Assembly (NCBI GenBank): GCA_016699045.1
Contig: CP064957.1
Coordinates: forward strand, 868,001 to 932,000
Direction of reading: 5' to 3'
DNA from: a bacterium
Lineage (GTDB): Bacteria; Babelota; Babeliae; Babelales; RVW-14
DNA: 64,000 nt
Positions within the stretch are counted from its first letter, which is position 1. Every line of letters starts with the position of its first letter. Both the position numbers and the translations under genes were made by a program. The notes under the pieces are model-generated. The model was not told the origin of the DNA. It searched no databases and was given only the letters and a program-made list of their open reading frames with translations. Below are positions 26,896 through 34,591 of this stretch, in pieces.

Positions 26896-28083
26896 TTATA
26901 CAAAATCAGTAATGGGCGCCCTAAGAAATTTTTCAACAGGAATGCCCTGGTCCCCGACCAATAAAACACGCGTTGGCTTAAACTCTTTTACAAAGAGATC
27001 TATGCCCGATTTATTAAAGGTTTCAGAGCCGCTTTTCACTTCAAGAGCGGTAAGGCTGTCGCCATATTTTAATATAAAATCAACCTCTTTGTCGCCCTCG
27101 CGCCAATAAAAAAGTTCAATTTGGGTGCCGCGGATACTATTTAACAAATGAGCGCCAATGGTAGATTCAATCAGTCTTCCCCAAAACGCGCGGTCCTCTT
27201 GTGCTTCTTTAAAGGTCTTGTTTGATTGGGCGGTCATAAGTGCAGTATTGTACACAGCAAATTTTGGGCTGGACATGCGCTGTCTAACCGCTTGTTGTGC
27301 AAATTTTTGCAAGCCGCATAAAAGCCCTGCTCCCGCGAATAAATCTAAATAATGTGCCAATGTTGTGGTATTGCCTGCATCTTGAACTTGGCCCAGCATT
27401 TTGGTGTACGAAAGCATTTGTCCAGAATAAATGCAGCCCAACTGAAAAAGGCGGCGCAATAAAATGGGCTTGTTTACTTGCGTCATTAACAGAATGTCGC
27501 GAGAAATAGTTGTTTCAATGAGCGAGTCATTAATGTAATTTATCCAGCGCGATGGGTTGTGATCATCAGCCAGTGGAGCGGCGCCAGGGTAGCCGCCAAA
27601 ATAGGCATATTGTTCTAAAGACCAACCAAATATTTGATTCATTTCGGCAAATGACCAGTGTGTGATTGGCGTGATTTCAAAGCGCCCTGCCATGCTTTCA
27701 GTCAGCCCTTTTTGAATAAGCCATGGCGATGAGTCAAGGATCATGACAGACAAATCGATCCCGTTGCGGGTATCGGCATCCCACAAGGATTTTATCAAAT
27801 CAGACCAATGAGGAATTTTTTGTACTTCGTCGATAATAAAAATACAGCCTTTGCCCGGGACTATTTTTGTGCGTGCAACTTCCCATTGTTGTTGAAGTGC
27901 TGCCAAATCTTGTAAAGACGCCAAGTCTGCCGAAACAAAATGGTATGGCTTGTTGAGTGCCTCGGTCACTTGGATGGCCAGGGTTGTTTTACCAACTTGG
28001 CGGGGGCCCAAAAGGACTTGAATGAACCGGCGTGGCTCTTGGACTCGTTTGAGGAGCACCTCAAAAATGTGGCGTTTTTGCAT
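26896..28083 (-). CDS. AAA-type ATPase with DUF4143 domain
   Basis: 395 residues. Walker A GPRQVGKT at 26-33, Walker B CIFIIDEVQKIP near 80-90, a sensor-like VMILDSSPWLI, then the DUF4143 part with ELFYWREGDKEVDFIL and TALEVKSG, which recalls a PD-(D/E)XK nuclease core (D...E-x-K). This COG1373-type family is widespread, patchy in distribution and of uncertain role (suggested links to mobile elements and toxin-antitoxin-like functions). It is preceded by four 22-bp repeats (28109-28196) that may be its own control sites. No signal peptide. Confidence 0.87.
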   Translation of the reverse strand: MQKRHIFEVLLKRVQEPRRFIQVLLGPRQVGKTTLAIQVTEALNKPYHFVSADLASLQDLAALQQQWEVARTKIVPGKGCIFIIDEVQKIPHWSDLIKSLWDADTRNGIDLSVMILDSSPWLIQKGLTESMAGRFEITPITHWSFAEMNQIFGWSLEQYAYFGGYPGAAPLADDHNPSRWINYINDSLIETTISRDILLMTQVNKPILLRRLFQLGCIYSGQMLSYTKMLGQVQDAGNTTTLAHYLDLFAGAGLLCGLQKFAQQAVRQRMSSPKFAVYNTALMTAQSNKTFKEAQEDRAFWGRLIESTIGAHLLNSIRGTQIELFYWREGDKEVDFILKYGDSLTALEVKSGSETFNKSGIDLFVKEFKPTRVLLVGDQGIPVEKFLRAPITDFV

Positions 28084-28108
28084 AAAAATCCATTCGATTT
28101 AGGAATTT

Positions 28109-28196
28109 ACTCAATGCGCTGAGTAAAAATACTCAATACGTTGAGTAAAATTACTCAGCGCATCTCGTAAAATTACTCAATGCATCTCGCAAAGTC
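28109..28196. repeat. Four direct repeats with exact 22-bp period upstream of the AAA/DUF4143 gene
   Basis: Units start at 28109, 28131, 28153 and 28175. The first two contain palindromes ACTCAATGCGCTGAGT and ACTCAATACGTTGAGT; the other two read ACTCAGCGCATCTCG and ACTCAATGCATCTCG, keeping ACTCA and a GTAAAATT-like tail but losing the second half-site. 22 bp is two turns of DNA, so bound proteins would line up on one face. They lie 25-113 bases upstream of the ATG. Confidence 0.85.
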
Positions 28197-28229
28197 AATA
28201 GTTTGAATGAATGGATTTGAAAAGATGCT

Positions 28230-28268
28230 AATAAAAAAGGGCCCTGTTTTTCAACAAGACCCTTTGAA
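28230..28268 (-). terminator. Terminator of the Mth938-like gene
   Basis: On the minus strand AAAGGGTCTTGTT pairs with AACAGGGCCCTTT (small bulge) around GAAAA, followed by TTT. It is 21 bases after the stop. Confidence 0.82.
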
Positions 28269-28288
28269 ATAACGAGAATTTTCTGCTT

Positions 28289-28795
28289 TTAGCAGGTTGA
28301 GTGGAAAAGCCCTACAACACGTTTTCCTTCTTGAACCAGCTTGTTGTATTCATAAACAGCAGTACCAGGAACGGTTATGTCATAGTCAGGCTTGTTAATA
28401 GTTCTTGCTACCATAACTGTTTTCCCAGCTTTTTTGAGATAGTCCACAACGGCTGGCTGCACTTGTAAAACAAGGTCAACGCCGCGAGAAAGAACAAAAA
28501 CGTCGGTTTGGTCGACTAAATCTTTAACTTCGGCAATGCCGATGCCTGGATTGTGGCTCATGCCAGTAATGCCCCAGTCCCAAGCTTTGGCACCTTGTGG
28601 TGTACAGATACAATCTTTAAATTTTGCTTGGCTATCGCTGCTTGTGTTAACAATAATTTTGCCCCACTGGATGCTGTCGATGGTGAGGGTTTGAGTTTGG
28701 GCAACGGTTGTCGGAGTTGATGCTTGGTTGATTTCTGGATCAATGTCCGAAAACAAGCATAAGAAAATAAAAGAGAATAGTTTGAAAAATTTCAT
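28289..28795 (-). CDS. Exported Mth938-like (DUF498) domain protein
   Basis: 168 residues from ATG 28795 (AAAGGAC upstream), with a signal peptide (MKFFKLFSFIFLCLFSDI). The mature part matches the Mth938/NDUFAF3-type fold: IDSIQWGKIIVN, AKAWDWGITGMSHNPGI, VFVLSRGVDLVLQVQPAVVDYL and the closing NKLVQEGKRVVGLFHSTC. Relatives are small soluble proteins in archaea, bacteria and mitochondria (complex I assembly factor); none that I know is exported. The molecular role is unknown. Frame is open to 28840. Confidence 0.85.
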   Translation of the reverse strand: MKFFKLFSFIFLCLFSDIDPEINQASTPTTVAQTQTLTIDSIQWGKIIVNTSSDSQAKFKDCICTPQGAKAWDWGITGMSHNPGIGIAEVKDLVDQTDVFVLSRGVDLVLQVQPAVVDYLKKAGKTVMVARTINKPDYDITVPGTAVYEYNKLVQEGKRVVGLFHSTC

Positions 28796-28991
28796 AAAAG
28801 TGTCCTTTTGGTGATTTTCCGTAATCGATTCATCTTTCAATCTCCTCTTAGTTTCGCATTTTGGCAGATTTATGCAAATGGGTTAATGGCTGCTTTGTAG
28901 CAAAGCCTATATAAATATTTTACATTTGAAATAGTATTTTGATTGTGAGTAGTTTGGTGTGAAAAATAGGAGATTTTGTTATAAAAATTAC

Positions 28992-29020
28992 GAGGGCTGT
29001 AGAAAAACAGCCCTCTTTTT
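28992..29020. terminator. Hairpin downstream of rlmB
   Basis: GAGGGCTGT/ACAGCCCTC stem with a 6-nt loop and T5 on the plus strand; on the minus strand the stem is followed by GTAATTTTT. It lies 25 bases past the restored rlmB stop and is the likely rlmB terminator. Confidence 0.7.
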
Positions 29021-29044
29021 CAAGACAAAGTTTATGTGATTGTT

Positions 29045-29781
29045 TTAAGATTTTTGGCAGTGTGTTGCAATGGTAAAAATTAATATACCGGCGGCAACTG
29101 AAGCGTTGTATGAAATATCTGGTGAGCGTTGTGGAATGGTAATAAGTTCGCCCTTTTTACGGATATCTTTATCAATACCAGAAGCTTGTTACCAATTACC
29201 AAGCAGGTTGGTCTTTGAAAGTCAATCTTGGTGGCGTCTTTGCCGTCAATAACCGCCATATATAAATTGTAGCCAGCTTCAATAATTTCTTGTACCGCGC
29301 TTTTAGCTGATGCGGCAACATAAATGTCTAAATGCTCTGCATACCCGGCCGATGCTTTAAACACGGCGGGCGTCATGGGTGCTGAGTTTGATTTGCACAA
29401 AATTATGCCATCAACGCCGGCGCAGTATGCTGAACGTAAAATGGCGCCCAGGTTGCCAACATCTTGTACGCCATCGAGCAACAAAATGAATGGTTTCTTT
29501 TTAGGGTCAAACATTTTGGAGATAAATTGGTAGGGCGAAACCAGCGCTACAATGCCCATGTGGTCAGTTGTTTCTGCAATGCCATCGAGAGCATTTTTTT
29601 CAACATATTGAATGTTGGGCATAGTTTTTGGCAGGTAGGGTTTGAGCCGGTCCCATGATTTTGATAATGGCTTGCGTGTGTAGAGTGTGTAAAGCTTACG
29701 GCGCTTTGCCTTGAGCATCTCAATAATAGGATGTGCGCCATATAAAATGGACTTTATATTCTTTGATTTTTCTTTAGCCAC
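29045..29781 (-). CDS. rlmB: RlmB/TrmH-family RNA 2'-O-methyltransferase, interrupted by a frameshift
   Basis: SpoU-type methyltransferase: N-terminal RNA-binding domain (ILYGAHPIIEMLKAKRRKL), motif 1 LLDGVQDVGNLGAILRSAYCAG, motif 2 LVIGN. After GN the frame is lost and the first frame runs to 29080. In another frame the expected end follows exactly: ASGIDKDIRKKGELITIPQ, then SYNASVAAGILIFTI, stopping at 29045. One missing base between 29187 and 29188 (a Glu codon of the GNEA motif) explains it. The intact enzyme would methylate a guanosine in 23S rRNA (Gm2251-type) or a related site. Confidence 0.88.
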
Positions 29782-29986
29782 AATTAATCCAGTAAAAAAG
29801 GAGCGTATGGGGAGAAAGTCTTTATATATTCAATCTTTTTAGAGTTTACTCCAAAGAAAGACAATCAGCAAACTCTGTCCATATTTTTCTAAAAAAGTGC
29901 CATTGGTTGCATCATTAAAGCTGATTTTCAGCTAAAAATATAGGTTTTTTAATAAACATGTCTTGGCTGGTGATAATCAATAATAA

Positions 29987-30015
29987 TTCACAGACTGCCC
30001 ATTAGTGTCTATACT
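29987..30015 (+). promoter_or_regulatory. Sigma70-type promoter for the deoxynucleoside kinase
   Basis: TTCACA, 17-base spacer, TATACT, about 50 bases before the start codon. Confidence 0.65.
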
Positions 30016-30063
30016 GAGGGCCGAGATTTAAGAAACTGTATTAATAAAAAAAGGGCAATGATC

Positions 30064-30741
30064 ATGTTTTTGTTAGAAGGTAATATTGGCGTGGGTAAGT
30101 CAACCTTTTTAACCAAATTTGCACAGCATTGTCCAGAAATTACGGTTGTTCAAGAACCATTAGATAGCTGGGATAAGCATTTTTCGGGTCAGTCCCTTCT
30201 TGAGCGTTTTTATGCTGACCCAAAACGTTGGGCATACACGCTTGAAACGATGACCATGATAGCTCGTATTCGAGACCACTTGCGTGAGCAAGAAAACGCT
30301 AATCCTTTGCGCGTGATGGAGCGCTCTATTTATTCCGGGCATTATTGTTTTGGGATTAATAGCAAGCTTAATGGCTTTCTTTCAGATCTAGAATGGTTGA
30401 TTTATTCACAATGGATTGATTATTCGTTTAGCAAAAAATGCCTACCGCCTCACGGTTTTATTTACTTGCGTACAACACCAGAAGTTTGTTTTGAGCGGAT
30501 TGGTCTGCGAGGGCGTGAAAGTGAAAAAGGAATAAGCCTTGAATATGTACGCCAAATCCATGATCAGCACGAAAACTTCTTGATTAAGAAGGAAGGACTT
30601 GCGGATAATGTTAAAAATATTCCCGTTTTGGTACTTGATTGTACGCAAGATTTTGTCAACAATGATGAGCTTTTTGCTTCTTATGTCGACTTACTCAAAA
30701 ATTTTTTTAAGCAAGCTCAGTCAGTTATCGGTCGCCAATAA
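30064..30741 (+). CDS. Deoxynucleoside kinase (dCK/dGK/TK2-like)
   Basis: 225 residues from ATG 30064 (AAGGG nine bases upstream; ATG 30058 is three bases after it and less likely). P-loop GNIGVGKST near the start, EPLDSW, the ERSIYSGHYCF motif (DRS-type, substrate and phosphate contact), and the lid RGRESEKG. It phosphorylates deoxynucleosides using ATP. The sequence is of the dNK type shared by eukaryotes, poxviruses and some bacteria. It would trap nucleosides brought in by the transporter at 1663-2886. The 3' end overlaps the converging thioredoxin gene by 17 bases. Confidence 0.9.
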   Translation: MFLLEGNIGVGKSTFLTKFAQHCPEITVVQEPLDSWDKHFSGQSLLERFYADPKRWAYTLETMTMIARIRDHLREQENANPLRVMERSIYSGHYCFGINSKLNGFLSDLEWLIYSQWIDYSFSKKCLPPHGFIYLRTTPEVCFERIGLRGRESEKGISLEYVRQIHDQHENFLIKKEGLADNVKNIPVLVLDCTQDFVNNDELFASYVDLLKNFFKQAQSVIGRQ

Positions 30742-31129
30742 AGCTTTCAACATGATTTTTAAAGACGTCATAGTCTATTGAGCCGACAAGTCGCTTTTCT
30801 TCGTTGCCTCGAAAGAACAGAAGATAGGTTGGTATTCCTTGGATGCCGTATTCTTTTTGCAGTTCTTGGGCTTGATCAACATCGATATGAACAAATGTTA
30901 GTTTAGAGCCAAAGTTGTCGATAATCTTTTCGTCCACTGATTTCATGGCTTTGCAGGCACCACACCACGTTGCATGAAACTTGACGACAACGTATTCGTT
31001 GTTTGTTAAAAGGTCGAGAAATTCACCCTTTTTATTGATATTCAGCTCACTAGCGCGGGCTGTTATGTACCAAACAGACATCAAAGCAAGGCCAGCTACA
31101 GTCATGGATGATAACCTAAAAAATCTCAT
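30725..31129 (-). CDS. Exported thioredoxin-like protein
   Basis: 134 residues from ATG 31129. An N-terminal hydrophobic segment (SSMTVAGLALMSVWYITARA) directs it to the periplasm or anchors it in the inner membrane. The thioredoxin fold follows with active site WCGAC at 55-59, then VDQAQELQKEYGIQGIPTYLLF with the cis-Pro. The Gly-Ala between the cysteines differs from the usual Gly-Pro. Likely role is disulfide reduction or exchange outside the cytosol. Frame is open to 31183. Confidence 0.87.
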   Translation of the reverse strand: MRFFRLSSMTVAGLALMSVWYITARASELNINKKGEFLDLLTNNEYVVVKFHATWCGACKAMKSVDEKIIDNFGSKLTFVHIDVDQAQELQKEYGIQGIPTYLLFFRGNEEKRLVGSIDYDVFKNHVESFIGDR

Positions 31130-31251
31130 AATACGCCCAATTCTTTTTAGTGAGAAACTTTTAAACTTTACGCAAGGTCCCATATTTACCTATAATAAGC
31201 ATAAAAGTTTTCAAATAGAAAAATCAACAAATAATAAATTTGGCGTGATGA

Positions 31252-32331
31252 TTATAAAGAATTTCCTTGCTTGAGCTGGTTTATGTTGATTGGCAGGGCT
31301 ATGCGGGCGCCATGATGTTGAATGATTTTGGCAATATTTAAAAGGACGTCCTGTTTAATGATGGAAAATTCTACAGGATCCATCGTTTTGATAAAAGCAG
31401 AGCATTCAATTTCTAGAGCGTAGTTAGCTAAATTAATAAGAGAAACGCTAATCTTTTGCGCTTGGTCAACGTCGTGATGATGGTGCAAAAAGGTGTCTAT
31501 TGAAGTAACAATCTGTTCAACAAAACAGAGGTCTTCATAGTGAATGCCGATTATTGTTTTAAGCCGCTTGTTGTGCATTTTCCCGTAGTTTTCTACCATG
31601 GCGTCAATTACCAGGGCATTCGGAATGTACAATGGTCGGCGGTCCCGTGTTCTGATGCTGGTCATGTACCAACCAATATCTTCAACGACGCCTTCAAATC
31701 CTTTATTAGAAGAGCGAATCCAGTCGCCAATTACAAACGGGCGATTAATGTAAATCATGAGTCCGCCAAAAAAATTGGCTATCACATCTTTTGCTGCCAA
31801 GCTTATAGCAATGCCGCTGATCCCACCAAAGGCAAAAAGAGCGGTTAATGAGATACCAAAAGCATCTAGAATCATGATGAGGGCGACCATAATAATGCCA
31901 AGCGTTATAATTTTGTCGGCGGCGGTGATAAAGATTTTGTCAGCGCTGTTGGTGGTAAAATAGCGCTCTAGTAGTTTTTCAAACATATATTTAGTGCGTA
32001 AGAGCAGCCATGCCAAGACACCCGTTAAACAGACTACGCGTAGTTGTGCGAGCCGTCCGATCAAAAACTGATCAGTAAAAAAGAGTGAAAAAATGGTAAA
32101 AAATGTTTGAAGTAAAATAAAACATCTGAGTGGCAGGCAGAGCGCATCGGCCAACGATTGTTGCCAGACATGCTTTGATGTTGATAACAATTTCATTAAA
32201 AAGCGTGCTCCTGCAAAAGCTATGCCGGTTAGAAAAATAATAAATAATAATTCACTGATTAGTGCACAAGACAATTCCATATTTAGGTCCATTGTATTTT
32301 TAAGAGAAGGAGTGTTGATGTCTGTCTTCAT
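31252..32331 (-). CDS. MscS-family mechanosensitive channel
   Basis: About 359 residues from ATG 32331; a TTG at 32358 and ATG 32292 are alternatives. Four to five membrane segments, the last being the Gly/Ala-rich pore helix (ALFAFGGISGIAISLAAKDVIANFFGGLMIYINRPF), followed by the beta domain GDWIRSSNKGFEGVVEDIGWYMTSIRT and a C-terminal alpha/beta domain. It opens when the membrane is stretched and lets solutes out after hypo-osmotic shock. Confidence 0.92.
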   Translation of the reverse strand: MKTDINTPSLKNTMDLNMELSCALISELLFIIFLTGIAFAGARFLMKLLSTSKHVWQQSLADALCLPLRCFILLQTFFTIFSLFFTDQFLIGRLAQLRVVCLTGVLAWLLLRTKYMFEKLLERYFTTNSADKIFITAADKIITLGIIMVALIMILDAFGISLTALFAFGGISGIAISLAAKDVIANFFGGLMIYINRPFVIGDWIRSSNKGFEGVVEDIGWYMTSIRTRDRRPLYIPNALVIDAMVENYGKMHNKRLKTIIGIHYEDLCFVEQIVTSIDTFLHHHHDVDQAQKISVSLINLANYALEIECSAFIKTMDPVEFSIIKQDVLLNIAKIIQHHGARIALPININQLKQGNSL

Positions 32332-32440
32332 TAAACCACAAATTACCTGAGAGATCAAAAAAAGGCCCTTTTCTTAAAAAATCTAGGCATACGCTGGTGT
32401 GGTATTTTATGATTTGAAAAATTGACGAAAGGGTTATTTT

Positions 32441-33127
32441 ATGAATAAGAAATGGATAGTATTTCTTTTAATCGTGAGTAGTATGGTTGTCAGTATGTGC
32501 TGCAGTCCGTTAATACATTATCTGCCTTTTGAGTACACCTCAATTGATATGCTTGAGATAAAAAAACTTGTTGACTACAATTACGTACTTGCAAGTTTTG
32601 GTTATGTTGCTGCGTATGCCGTGCTTGCAAGTTTTTCTTTGTATGGCTTGTTTCCGCTTAGTATCGTTGGCGGTTTTTTATTTGGTATGGTTGGCGGGTC
32701 AGTGTTGATGACTGTGGGAGCAACTTTGGGAGCTTTTGGATCTTTTTTACTCACGCGGTATCTTGTGGGTAATGATTTTCAAAAACGTTATGCATCTCGG
32801 CTTGCTTCGTTTAATAGCCATGTTAAGCACCATGGTTTGTGGTATTTATTTTCATTGCGACTCATGCCATTTGTTCCATTTTTTCTAGTGAATATTGCGG
32901 CAGGTTTTACCACACTATCGCCGGTTACTTTTTTATGGACAACAACCATTGGCGTATTGCCATGTTCATTGGTATATGCGTTTATTGCGGAACAAAGTGG
33001 GTCGCTTGTTGCTGTCGACAATGCTTTGTCGCCGCGTATTATTATAGCTCTTGTTATGTTCAGCCTGCTTGTTTTATTACCGGTTATTGTGCATGCTTTA
33101 ACTGATAATGAAGATTTAAAATCATAA
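32441..33127 (+). CDS. TVP38/TMEM64 (DedA/VTT superfamily) membrane protein
   Basis: 228 residues, about five to six membrane segments. The VTT-domain signature is GGFLFGMVGGSVLMTVGATLGAFGSFLLTRYLVG, with RLMPFVPFFLVNIAAGFTTLSPVTFLWTTTIGVLP, the typical F/RxxPxxPxxxxNxxAG motif. Proteins of this superfamily take part in lipid scrambling or membrane homeostasis. It lies just before two glycosyltransferase-like genes on the same strand and may be transcribed with the first (22 bases apart). Confidence 0.88.
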   Translation: MNKKWIVFLLIVSSMVVSMCCSPLIHYLPFEYTSIDMLEIKKLVDYNYVLASFGYVAAYAVLASFSLYGLFPLSIVGGFLFGMVGGSVLMTVGATLGAFGSFLLTRYLVGNDFQKRYASRLASFNSHVKHHGLWYLFSLRLMPFVPFFLVNIAAGFTTLSPVTFLWTTTIGVLPCSLVYAFIAEQSGSLVAVDNALSPRIIIALVMFSLLVLLPVIVHALTDNEDLKS

Positions 33128-33149
33128 AATAAAAATGCAGGGAGAGCTT

Positions 33150-34430
33150 GTGTTAATAAAAAAAATGATGATTCTTTTGGGATATTTTTTAACAACAACG
33201 TTATTTCCTGTCGTTATGGGTACCGGATTGCATTCTTTTAAAAAAAAGAAATTAGTGCTTTTGCAATGCAAGGGTGGTTATGGCCATGTTGCTGCGTGCA
33301 ATGCACTGAATAATATATTTAAAGATTATTATGACATCAAAATTGTGACGCCGATCGAAGAGTTGTTTGACGAATTTGATATCATAAAAAAAATGACGCG
33401 AGGCAAAGCAAATTCTGAAGATATGTATAATGGTATTTTGCAGCGTGGTTGGATACGGACGTTCAATGTTGTGTGTGATAATATTGTACCGTTTGTTGTA
33501 CGGTTCAATTACAAAAAAATGGAAAAAGCGCTTGCTGCATATCTTAATCGAGAAAAGCCTGACATGCTTATTTCAACGATGCCGTTTGTTAATTTCCCAG
33601 CAAGTAATGTGGCAAAAAATCTCAATATTCCATTTTTAATCGTAACGGTTGATGGTGGCCTGCATAATTGGCGAGTAGGTCTTAAAGATATTTCGCATTC
33701 AAATTATTTGATAACAATTGGCTTTGATATTCCTCAAACACGTGGATTTTTGCATCAGTGTGCTATTCCAGATGAAAAAATTAGACTTACTGGTTTTGCC
33801 GTTCGCAATGATTTCTTTGAATTAAAAGATGTTAAGGCGATTCGCAAAAAGTGGGCAATTCCTGATAATAAATTTACGACGATGATTTTGATGGGCGGTG
33901 CCGGTGGTGCAACCGCCTTTGATTATGTGCAAAAGATTGTTTCGGCAGATATTGATTCGCATGTGCTGGTGTGTATCGGAAGAAACAAAAAGTTGCAAAC
34001 AAAGATAGCACGGTTTATGCAAAAAAAATCTCCTTCAAATGTTTCGGTAACGATTATTCCATTTACCGAACGTGTTTCAGATTTGATGGCAGTTTCAGAT
34101 CTTTTGATAACCAAGCCAGGGCCGGGCAGTATTAGTGAAGCGTTGACTATGAAGTTGCCAATGTTACTGGACTACACTAAGCCCGCCCTATTTTGGGAGC
34201 GGCCCAATATGGAATATGTTAAAAATAATGGGTATGGCTTGGTGATAAAAAGTTTACGTCATGTGCCCGGAATTTTGCAAAAAATGAGGGATGATAAGGA
34301 ATATTATCAGGGTTTCAAGCAAAAACTTGAGCAATCTTCTCAGTATAATTTTGCTCAAAATATAAAGCCAATTGTCTTTTCCATGTGTCCGCCAACGTTG
34401 CCAGAGGTTAATTTTCAGCTTTCAGGCTAA
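33150..34430 (+). CDS. GT28/MGDG-synthase-like glycosyltransferase with N-terminal signal/anchor (copy 1)
   Basis: 426 residues from GTG 33150 (GGGAG upstream); an in-frame ATG at 33135 has no binding site. After a hydrophobic segment (MMILLGYFLTTTLFPVVMG) comes a MurG/MGDG-synthase-like fold: KLVLLQCKGGYGHVAACNAL, KPDMLISTMPFVNFPASNVA, LMGGAGGAT and the C-terminal donor site FTERVSDLMAVSDLLITKPGPGSISEAL. Such enzymes transfer a sugar from a nucleotide sugar to lipid. A signal segment is odd because nucleotide sugars are cytosolic. A paralogue follows. Confidence 0.83.
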   Translation: MLIKKMMILLGYFLTTTLFPVVMGTGLHSFKKKKLVLLQCKGGYGHVAACNALNNIFKDYYDIKIVTPIEELFDEFDIIKKMTRGKANSEDMYNGILQRGWIRTFNVVCDNIVPFVVRFNYKKMEKALAAYLNREKPDMLISTMPFVNFPASNVAKNLNIPFLIVTVDGGLHNWRVGLKDISHSNYLITIGFDIPQTRGFLHQCAIPDEKIRLTGFAVRNDFFELKDVKAIRKKWAIPDNKFTTMILMGGAGGATAFDYVQKIVSADIDSHVLVCIGRNKKLQTKIARFMQKKSPSNVSVTIIPFTERVSDLMAVSDLLITKPGPGSISEALTMKLPMLLDYTKPALFWERPNMEYVKNNGYGLVIKSLRHVPGILQKMRDDKEYYQGFKQKLEQSSQYNFAQNIKPIVFSMCPPTLPEVNFQLSG

Positions 34431-34591
34431 GTTTAAAAACCTCAAAAATCGATAAAAATCCCCTTTTTCCATGAAAATGATGGAGAGTGCTTAACGCCCC
34501 TCTCCCATTTTTCAATTAGTCACTTTTGTGATAGGATTATAAGGTAGAGCGACAGATGGGTTGTTATTGTTTTTTACACAAGAGAAAATTC

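Noticed and set aside
28109..28196. Repeats as a CRISPR array
   Set aside because: Units are tandem with no unique spacers, the period is only 22 bp, and no cas gene is near.
29464..29781. Several 60-70-codon ORFs antisense to rlmB
   Set aside because: Shadow frames with no start signals.
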